From CAZYJR01 sp964647905 (GTDB taxonomy: Bacteria; Desulfobacterota; DSM-4660; Desulfatiglandales; HGW-15): a DNA stretch of 6,119 nucleotides. A model generated the notes under the pieces. It did no database searches. It was not told the DNA's origin and was given only the letters and a program-made list of their open reading frames with translations. Both the position numbers and the translations under genes were made by a program. The DNA lies in the NCBI GenBank assembly GCA_964647905.1, contig CAZYJR010000066.1, positions 1 through 6,119 of the forward strand. Direction: 5' to 3'. Positions within the stretch are counted from its first letter, which is position 1, and the number at the start of each line of letters is the position of its first letter. Below, in pieces: positions 1 to 4,084 of this stretch.

Positions 1-1
1 C

Positions 2-33
2 AAAAAAGGCACCCCCTCCGGAGAGAGGGTGCC
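2..33 (-). terminator. Intrinsic terminator of the cold-shock gene
   Basis: Positions 8-18 and 23-33 form an 11-bp inverted repeat with one mismatch (15/26) and a 4-nt loop (19-22). Read on the minus strand, the GC-rich stem is followed by six T residues (7 down to 2). It lies 28 bp past the stop codon of the minus-strand cold-shock gene, where a Rho-independent terminator is expected. On the plus strand the stem is followed only by TCTTT, so activity in that direction would be weaker. Confidence 0.9.
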
Positions 34-60
34 TCTTTACTTACTCAGTCAGTCAACAGA

Positions 61-261
61 CTAGACCACCTTGACGTTGACCGCGGCAGGGCCTTTTCTG
101 CCCTGCTCTATTTCGAAGGTTACCCGGTCGCCTTCGTTGAGCGACTTGAAACCCTCGCCGGTGATTGCCGAATGATGGACGAAAACGTCCGATCCGCCTT
201 CCTGTTCGATGAACCCGAAACCTTTTCGGTCACTGAACCACTTCACGGTACCATTGGCCAT
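61..261 (-). CDS. csp: Cold-shock domain protein (CspA family)
   Basis: This 66-residue protein is essentially one cold-shock domain, an OB-fold that binds single-stranded RNA and DNA. In CspA-type proteins it acts in the cytoplasm as an RNA chaperone that melts mRNA secondary structure. The RNA-binding motifs are clear: RNP1 is KGFGFI at residues 13-18 and RNP2 is VFVHH at 26-30, with the conserved aromatic W8 and the start MANGTVKWF. Length and ending are normal for the family. The start at 261 is supported by a strong Shine-Dalgarno, AAGGAGGA (minus strand, 276-269), about 8 nt before ATG. The gene is alone on its strand, with a candidate promoter at 378-406 and a terminator at 2-33, so it is probably monocistronic. 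Sequence alone cannot say whether it is cold-induced or constitutive. Confidence 0.97.
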   Translation of the reverse strand: MANGTVKWFSDRKGFGFIEQEGGSDVFVHHSAITGEGFKSLNEGDRVTFEIEQGRKGPAAVNVKVV

Positions 262-311
262 AACAGCATCCTCCTTTCCTAAAAACTCTCAACGTTTCAA
301 ACTGGAGGTGG

Positions 312-327
312 CCATTTTGGCAAATGG
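312..327 (-). other. Hairpin in the csp 5' leader
   Basis: CCATTT (312-317) and AAATGG (322-327) form a perfect 6-bp inverted repeat around the tetranucleotide TGGC. It lies within the predicted csp leader transcript, upstream of a CCTCC stretch (minus strand, 308-304) that is complementary to the GGAGG core of the Shine-Dalgarno (274-270). Leaders of cold-shock mRNAs are often long and structured. The pairing here is short, so a regulatory role is only a possibility. Confidence 0.35.
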
Positions 328-377
328 TTTGTCCCTTCAGTAAGGAAACCGCCCTGCGCCTCAGCGGCAAGGCCTTA

Positions 378-406
378 TTGATAGGGATATATTAACCCCT
401 TTTCAA
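378..406 (-). promoter_or_regulatory. Candidate sigma-70 promoter for csp
   Basis: On the minus strand, TTGAAA (406-401; 5 of 6 to the -35 consensus) is separated by exactly 17 nt from TATCAA (383-378; 4 of 6 to the -10 consensus). The predicted start near 371 gives a leader of about 110 nt before the csp ATG. Long leaders are common for cspA-type genes. No better-matched pair was seen elsewhere between the two divergent genes. Confidence 0.6.
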
Positions 407-502
407 ACGAGAAACAAGATAATAATTGATCTTCAGCACAGAATTCTTCGCCCCCGGCAATTGCAGGAAACCTGGTTTGGTATTAGAATCCGAGTCGCTT
501 GA

Positions 503-517
503 GGAGGCCCGCTTGCA
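503..517 (+). promoter_or_regulatory. Weak sigma-54-like site upstream of wrbA
   Basis: GG at 503-504 and GC at 515-516 are spaced by exactly 10 nt, and the -12 part reads TTGCA, a full match to the sigma-54 consensus. The remainder of the -24 element is poor (AGGC where CACG is expected). Transcription would start near 528, 36 nt before the wrbA ATG. In GC-rich DNA a GG-N10-GC match can arise by chance, so this is a low-confidence candidate. Confidence 0.25.
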
Positions 518-563
518 GTACGGGCGGGCCGCTGTAACCCTTAAACGCCGGAAAGGAGGCCCC

Positions 564-1175
564 ATGAAGGTCCTGGTGCTTTACTATTCCATGTATGGCC
601 ACGTCTTCAGGCTGGCCGAGGCCGCCGCCGAAGGGGCCCGCTCGGTGGACGGCGTGGAGGCCGAGCTGCGAAGGGTCCCGGAGCCCCTTCCGGAGGAAGT
701 CCTCGAGAAAATGGGCGCACTGGAGGCCCGGGAGCTCCAAAATCATGTGCCTGTCTGCACGGTGGAGGAGCTGGGTCAGGCCGATGCGGTCATCTTCGGG
801 ACACCCACCCGCTTCGGGAACGTGTGCGGCCAGATGAGGCAATTCTTGGATGCAACCGGCGGGCTTTGGGTCAAAGGGGCGCTCATCGGCAAGGTGGGCA
901 GCGTCATCACCAGCTCCAACACCCAGCACGGAGGGCAGGAATCAACCATCCTGGGGTTCCATGTAACCCTTCTCCACCACGGCATGATTATCGTCGGGCT
1001 CCCTTACGCATTCAAGGGCCAGATGACCATGGAGGAGGTAACCGGCTGCTCGCCCTATGGCGCTTCCACCATTGCCGGCCCGGAAGGGGCCCGCTTTCCC
1101 AGCCGGAATGAGCTCGAAGGAGCCCGTTTCCAGGGACGCTACGCCGCGGAGACAGCAAAGAAGCTCACCGCCTGA
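564..1175 (+). CDS. wrbA: NAD(P)H:quinone oxidoreductase, WrbA family
   Basis: The 203-residue product is a flavodoxin-fold FMN protein of the WrbA family. These are cytoplasmic tetramers that reduce quinones by two electrons with NAD(P)H, avoiding semiquinone radicals. The whole length matches the family, whose E. coli member is about 198 residues. Visible motifs are the FMN phosphate loop SMYGH at 9-13, TPTRFGN at 80-86, the SNTQHGGQE segment at 118-126, HHGM at 138-141 and SPYGASTIAG at 163-172. The start at 564 was chosen because AAAGGAGG (552-559) sits 4 nt before this ATG and MKVLVLYYSMYGH is the expected N-terminus. An in-phase ATG at 426 would add 46 unrelated residues. The deaminase gene follows 99 bp later on the same strand. 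In an anaerobe WrbA would fit oxidative-stress defence, but that role is inferred. Confidence 0.95.
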   Translation: MKVLVLYYSMYGHVFRLAEAAAEGARSVDGVEAELRRVPEPLPEEVLEKMGALEARELQNHVPVCTVEELGQADAVIFGTPTRFGNVCGQMRQFLDATGGLWVKGALIGKVGSVITSSNTQHGGQESTILGFHVTLLHHGMIIVGLPYAFKGQMTMEEVTGCSPYGASTIAGPEGARFPSRNELEGARFQGRYAAETAKKLTA

Positions 1176-1187
1176 AGTCCCGGTGAG
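1164..1187 (+). other. Hairpin across the wrbA stop codon
   Basis: CTCACCG (1164-1170) and CGGTGAG (1181-1187) are perfect inverted repeats around a 10-nt loop that contains the wrbA stop codon (1173-1175). No T-run follows, so this is not a convincing intrinsic terminator. It could stabilise the 3' end of the wrbA message or weakly reduce read-through into the deaminase gene. Confidence 0.4.
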
Positions 1188-1217
1188 TTGACAGGCAGGG
1201 ACACCTCGGGGTAGGTT
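1188..1217 (+). promoter_or_regulatory. Candidate sigma-70 promoter for the deaminase gene
   Basis: A perfect -35 hexamer, TTGACA (1188-1193), begins immediately after the wrbA 3' hairpin. Eighteen nt later is TAGGTT (1212-1217), a weak -10 match (3 of 6). The predicted start near 1224 would leave a leader of about 50 nt. The strong -35 suggests an independent promoter, but the poor -10 keeps this tentative. Read-through from wrbA is an alternative. Confidence 0.35.
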
Positions 1218-1274
1218 TCAGGGCTCCGGCGTGAAGGCGCGAACGGCATGGCGTTCCAATCGGTGGAGGGCGGA

Positions 1275-2957
1275 ATGAAGGCTGACAAGATAATCAAGAA
1301 CGGCAATCTGGTAAACGTCTACACCGGCGAGATACTACGTTCAGACGTGGCCTTGCTTGGAGAAAGGATCGTCTACGTGGGCGGCTGCAGCGAGTCCCCC
1401 GGCCCGGAGATCGAGGTCTTCGACGCCCGGGGCGACTACCTGGTGCCCGGGTTCTTCGACGCCCACGCGCACATGGATCTCTTCTACAACCCGGCCGCCT
1501 ATGCCCGATGCGTGCTGGCGAGGGGAACCACGGGTCTTTTCAATGACGGCCATGACCTGGCGGCCGCAATCGGCGTGGACGATTTCCTCGATGTGTTCGA
1601 GCGGCTCCAGAGCGGGCCCATGACCATAAGGAGCGGCGCACCGGCAGCCACGCCGCCCTTTCCCGGAGTGGAAGGAGAAGAGCTCTGGTCGGCGTCCGAT
1701 TTTGCCAAGGCCATGGAGAGCGACTTCATCGTGTCAGTCAGCGAGACCGTCGCTTACCTGCGTATAGTGGTCCGGGACCCGGAATTGATGCGCCGCTTGA
1801 GCCTGGCCGGGCAAAAGGGCAAGCTGGTGGAGGGGCACACAACCGGTGCCAACTGGGACCGCCTTAACGCCCTTGCTTATCAGGGAGTCCTCTCCTGCCA
1901 CGAGGCCCTCAATGCAAGGGACGTACTCCACCGTCTCAGGTTGGGATTCCACGTGATGCTAAGGCACGGATCAATCCGCCAGGACATGGACAGGTACATG
2001 GATACCTTACGGGCGGTGGAGGGTTTCGACACCAGCCGGGTGATGCTGGTCTCGGACGGCATATTCGCGGATCACCTCTTGGACTGGGGCAACATGGATT
2101 GGGTGGTGGCCGAGGCCGTGCGATGCGGCCTGGATCCTGTGCGCGCCGTTCAGATGGCCACTTTGAACCCTGCCAGGTACTTCCGTATGGATCATGTCTT
2201 GGGGGCGATCGCCCCGGGCCGCCTCGCCCACGTACTGGTGGTCCCGGAGCTGGAGCGGCCTTTTCCCCGGATGGTCTTTGCCAAGGGGGAGCTGGTCGCC
2301 GAGCAAGGGCGGCTCTTGGCGGACCCGTTCCAGGATCCAGGCCCGGTTGCAGGCAGCCGGCCCTTCACCATAAGGGGCATTGATGAAGGCATGTTCCGGA
2401 TCGAGAATCACCCCTCGAAGGAGACGGTCCCGGTGATCACCATCGTGGACCGAACGGTCACCGGGAGGGAGGATATGGAAATACCCTCCAGGGACGGGTT
2501 CTACGAGCCTCCGGGCGACCTGCTCGAGGCCTTCTTGATCAGCAGGGACGGCGAGCGCACCGGGAAAGGCTTTGTAAAAGGGTTCCCCCGCCGCCTGGGC
2601 GGACTGGCCTCCACAGTGGCGCACGACACGCACGGCCTGCTGGTATTGGGATCCTCCCCGGCGGACATGGCGGCGGCGGCGAGGGAGGTCCTGGAGACAG
2701 GCGGCGGGGTCGCCCTGGCCCAAAACGGCGAAATCCTGGCCAGGGTCCCCCTCCCGATCGCCGGGATCTGCTCTCTCAGGCAGGTGCCGGAGCTGGCCGC
2801 GGAGATCCGAACGCTGAACCGAAAGATTCAGTCCATGGGCTGCAACCTGGACAATCCCTTGTGGACGCTGGTCTTCCTGACCTTCACCTCAGTGCTCCAG
2901 CTTCGCCTGACCTACTCAGGGGTCTACGACGTCAGGAAAGGCCGGATAGTGTTCTAG
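1275..2957 (+). CDS. ade: Divergent adenine deaminase-family amidohydrolase
   Basis: The 560-residue product has the two-domain layout of bacterial adenine deaminase (adenine + H2O to hypoxanthine + NH3; purine salvage, cytoplasmic). Residues about 1-350 are the amidohydrolase barrel. Likely metal and catalytic residues are retained: H64 and H66 (DAHAH), E157 (VSVSE), H188 (EGH), H209 (CHE) and D261 (VSD). GAIAPGR at 310-316 is also conserved. Residues about 385-560 match the adenine deaminase C-terminal domain, with ASTVAHDTH at 445-453 and VPLPIAG at 491-497. Several loops differ from the usual family: DAHAHMDLF where family members have DGHVHIESS, DGHD for DPHE, and SDGIF for TDDKH. The substrate may therefore not be plain adenine. 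The start at 1275 is preferred because GGAGG (1265-1269) lies 5 nt upstream and MKADKIIKNG is family-like. An ATG at 1248 adds nine residues. The 3' end overlaps mrp. Confidence 0.85.
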   Translation: MKADKIIKNGNLVNVYTGEILRSDVALLGERIVYVGGCSESPGPEIEVFDARGDYLVPGFFDAHAHMDLFYNPAAYARCVLARGTTGLFNDGHDLAAAIGVDDFLDVFERLQSGPMTIRSGAPAATPPFPGVEGEELWSASDFAKAMESDFIVSVSETVAYLRIVVRDPELMRRLSLAGQKGKLVEGHTTGANWDRLNALAYQGVLSCHEALNARDVLHRLRLGFHVMLRHGSIRQDMDRYMDTLRAVEGFDTSRVMLVSDGIFADHLLDWGNMDWVVAEAVRCGLDPVRAVQMATLNPARYFRMDHVLGAIAPGRLAHVLVVPELERPFPRMVFAKGELVAEQGRLLADPFQDPGPVAGSRPFTIRGIDEGMFRIENHPSKETVPVITIVDRTVTGREDMEIPSRDGFYEPPGDLLEAFLISRDGERTGKGFVKGFPRRLGGLASTVAHDTHGLLVLGSSPADMAAAAREVLETGGGVALAQNGEILARVPLPIAGICSLRQVPELAAEIRTLNRKIQSMGCNLDNPLWTLVFLTFTSVLQLRLTYSGVYDVRKGRIVF

Positions 2958-3834
2958 CCGGCGCCCCTTGATCGCTGCCGGGGGCGGCCCCGGGCGCGAG
3001 CACCTCCTCCACCTCGTCCACCATCGCCTTGAACGCCCGGCTGAACTCCGAACCCTCCTGCTCCAGGACCCTGGCGCCGCCGGAATCACCGCTTCTCACC
3101 ACCTCCGGCTCCAGGGGGAGCCGTCCCAGCAGCCTGAGATTCTCCCTTTTCGCGGTCAATACGCCGCCCTGGGACTTGAACAGATCGATCATCCCGCCGC
3201 AGTGAGGGCATTTGAGCCCGCTCATATTCTCCACCAGGCCCAGTAACTCCATCTTGACCTGCCGGCAGAAGTTGATCGATTTTCTGACATCGGCGAGCGA
3301 TACCTCCTGGGGCGTGCTCACGATCAGGGCCTTGGCGTCCGGTATGGTCTGTGCCACGGTCAAAGGTTCATCCCCTGTCCCCGGAGGCGAGTCAATGACC
3401 AGGAAATCCAGATCCATCCACTCGATGTCCGAGATGAACTGCCTTATGATTCCGCCCTTGAGCGGGCCGCGCCATATGGTGGCCGCGTCCTTGTCGCCCA
3501 TGAGCACTTCTATGGACATCACCTCCAGGTTCGGGAGGTACTTCACCGGATGGGCCTTTCCCGGGCCTCCCGGAGAGAGCTCGCCCTTCAATCCCAGCAT
3601 GCGCGGGATGCTGGGGCCGTGGAGGTCCACGTCCATAAGGCCCACGCTCCACCCTCTTTCGGCCAAGGATACGGCCAGGTAAGCGGCTACACTGCTCTTG
3701 CCCACACCCCCCTTGCCGCTCATAACCATTATCTTGTTTTTTATGTGAGTTAATCGCTGTTTTATATCAATATCTTGTTGATCCATCTTGGCCTTGCGAA
3801 CAGCTTCCTGCTTATCCTTTGTAGCGCATGACAT
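2932..3834 (-). CDS. mrp: Mrp/ApbC (NBP35-type) Fe-S carrier P-loop ATPase
   Basis: The 300-residue product is a deviant Walker-A (MinD/SIMIBI class) ATPase of the Mrp/ApbC/NBP35 family. These cytoplasmic dimers bind a 4Fe-4S cluster at a CxxC motif and pass it to apo-enzymes. Visible features are GKGGVGKS at 40-47, DVDLHGPS at 68-75, WRGP at 121-124, DSPPGTGDE at 148-156 and the cluster motif CPHC at 209-212. Compared with E. coli Mrp (about 370 residues) it lacks the N-terminal DUF59/MIP18-like domain, as many shorter family members do. It has a short N-terminal segment with C3 and a low-complexity Pro/Ala/Gly tail from about 280. The start at 3834 follows AAGGAG (minus strand, 3850-3845) by 10 nt. 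A second ATG 16 codons later has a poorer site. Upstream lie a sigma-54-type promoter and a terminator. The last 26 bp overlap the convergent deaminase gene. Confidence 0.94.
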   Translation of the reverse strand: MSCATKDKQEAVRKAKMDQQDIDIKQRLTHIKNKIMVMSGKGGVGKSSVAAYLAVSLAERGWSVGLMDVDLHGPSIPRMLGLKGELSPGGPGKAHPVKYLPNLEVMSIEVLMGDKDAATIWRGPLKGGIIRQFISDIEWMDLDFLVIDSPPGTGDEPLTVAQTIPDAKALIVSTPQEVSLADVRKSINFCRQVKMELLGLVENMSGLKCPHCGGMIDLFKSQGGVLTAKRENLRLLGRLPLEPEVVRSGDSGGARVLEQEGSEFSRAFKAMVDEVEEVLAPGAAPGSDQGAPARTLSGLS

Positions 3835-3880
3835 AGGGCAAAGACTCCTTTAATCCATATGAGTTACCGCCAAGGGACGT

Positions 3881-3899
3881 AAAAAGCCGCCCCGCGGCT
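3881..3899 (-). terminator. Intrinsic terminator in the mrp leader
   Basis: AGCCGC (3885-3890) and GCGGCT (3894-3899) form a perfect 6-bp GC-rich stem with a 3-nt loop. On the minus strand it runs directly into five T residues (3885-3881). It lies downstream of the sigma-54 activator gene, so it can end that transcript. It also lies downstream of the sigma-54 promoter at 3945-3961 and 46 nt before the mrp start codon. Any mrp transcript begun at that promoter must therefore read through it, which is the usual arrangement for attenuation. Confidence 0.75.
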
Positions 3900-3901
3900 A
3901 T

Positions 3902-3916
3902 ATGCCGGGCCGGCAT
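3902..3916 (-). other. 15-nt palindrome just upstream of the leader terminator
   Basis: ATGCCGGGCCGGCAT is a perfect odd-length palindrome, able to form a 5-bp stem (ATGCC/GGCAT) with a 5-nt loop. It is 2 nt upstream of the terminator stem on the minus strand. Its CCGGCCC run could pair with GGGGCGG of the terminator, apart from one G-G mismatch, so it might act as an antiterminator segment. It could equally be a protein-binding dyad. Confidence 0.4.
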
Positions 3917-3944
3917 CGGATTGTCCACATAAATCTCTACCTAT

Positions 3945-3961
3945 AAGCAAGGGGCGTGCCC
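3945..3961 (-). promoter_or_regulatory. Sigma-54 (-24/-12) promoter for mrp
   Basis: The minus strand reads GGGCACGCCCCTTGCTT. Against the sigma-54 consensus TGGCACG-N4-TTGCW, every defined position matches except the first T. The invariant -24 GG (3960-3959) and -12 GC (3948-3947) are exactly 10 nt apart. Transcription would start near 3935, about 100 nt before the mrp ATG. The gene immediately upstream on the same strand encodes a sigma-54 activator, which strengthens the call. Dyads and a repeated 12-bp element lie upstream at enhancer distances. Confidence 0.8.
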
Positions 3962-3987
3962 GGAATTCCCCTGAGGGGGCCTTCCGG
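3960..3987. repeat. Nested inverted repeat upstream of the mrp promoter
   Basis: CCGGAA (3960-3965) pairs with TTCCGG (3982-3987), and inside it CCCC (3968-3971) pairs with GGGG (3975-3978) around TGA. The outer arm touches the -24 element of the sigma-54 promoter. As DNA it could be a binding dyad at about -25 to -52. As RNA from the activator gene it could fold as a 3' hairpin. No T-run follows it on either strand. Confidence 0.5.
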
Positions 3988-4028
3988 ATCAACCTCTTGA
4001 GATTCAAAGGGATACCGGCGCTTCCGGA
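3981..4028. repeat. Pair of CTTCCGGA direct repeats
   Basis: The 8-bp sequence CTTCCGGA occurs at 3981-3988 and again at 4021-4028, exactly 40 bp apart and so close to four helical turns. Each copy contains the palindrome TCCGGA. They lie at about -46 to -53 and -86 to -93 relative to the predicted mrp start. They are candidate activator or co-regulator sites, but short GC-rich repeats can be accidental. Confidence 0.35.
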
Positions 4029-4042
4029 GACAGCCCACGCCC

Positions 4043-4057
4043 GGGTGTCCCCCTTGC
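4043..4057 (+). promoter_or_regulatory. Mirrored, weaker sigma-54-like element
   Basis: The plus strand reads GGGTGTCCCCCTTGC, with GG (4044-4045) and GC (4056-4057) 10 nt apart. It shares 11 of 15 bases with the mrp promoter in opposite orientation, so the two form the arms of a large inverted repeat (3947-3963 with 4041-4057). The CACG part is not conserved. Transcription from it would run antisense into the 3' end of the activator gene. It may be a degenerate or decoy site, or only a by-product of the dyad. Confidence 0.25.
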
Positions 4058-4071
4058 CTGCCGATAAAAGG

Positions 4072-4083
4072 GCAAAATGCAAT
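4072..4083. repeat. 12-bp element GCAAAATGCAAT, copy 1 (putative enhancer)
   Basis: GCAAAATGCAAT is identical to 5470-5481, in the same orientation. It has a GCA-N3-TGC dyad core and is AT-rich in a GC-rich window. This copy ends 1 bp before the activator's stop codon and lies about 137-148 bp upstream of the predicted mrp start, a typical distance for a sigma-54 activator site. Whether the adjacent Fis-type activator binds it is inference. Confidence 0.45.
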
Positions 4084-4084
4084 C

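Larger units (their letters stand above)
262..563. other. Divergent csp/wrbA intergenic region
   Basis: This 302-bp spacer lies between the divergent cold-shock and wrbA genes. From left to right it holds the csp ribosome-binding site, the csp leader with a small hairpin (312-327), a candidate sigma-70 promoter for csp (378-406), and a weak sigma-54-like site before wrbA (503-517). The part around 375-430 is markedly more AT-rich than the rest. A frame in phase with wrbA stays open back to an ATG at 426. Its translation does not resemble the start of WrbA proteins and that ATG has no good ribosome-binding site, so 426-563 is treated as noncoding. Confidence 0.7.

Noticed and set aside
426..563. 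N-terminal extension of WrbA from the ATG at 426
   Set aside because: The 46 extra residues are unlike WrbA proteins, and a strong ribosome-binding site points to the ATG at 564.
483..929. A 148-codon minus-strand frame opposite wrbA
   Set aside because: It is antisense to a clear wrbA and its translation resembles no family I know.
1248..1274. Deaminase start at the ATG at 1248
   Set aside because: It has a weaker ribosome-binding site than the ATG at 1275, and the nine extra residues do not look like the family N-terminus.
2007..2723. A 238-codon minus-strand frame inside the deaminase gene
   Set aside because: It is an antisense shadow of a well-supported gene, with no recognisable motif.
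2958..3005. GC-rich inverted repeats just past the deaminase stop, considered as a terminator
   Set aside because: They lie within the coding sequence for mrp's low-complexity tail and no T-run follows on either strand.
3212..3682. A 156-codon plus-strand frame opposite mrp
   Set aside because: It is antisense to mrp motifs such as Walker A and CPHC, and has no independent support.
3947..4057. A MITE-like element or a tRNA-like RNA with perfect 8-bp terminal repeats GCAAGGGG/CCCCTTGC
   Set aside because: There is no target-site duplication and no transposase. A selenocysteine-tRNA fold was tried, but no T-arm or anticodon stem could be formed. The left arm is better explained as the -12 region of a sigma-54 promoter.
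3864..4082. A 72-codon minus-strand frame filling the mrp/activator spacer
   Set aside because: It has no ribosome-binding site, no recognisable sequence, and overlaps the sigma-54 promoter and terminator, which explain the region better.
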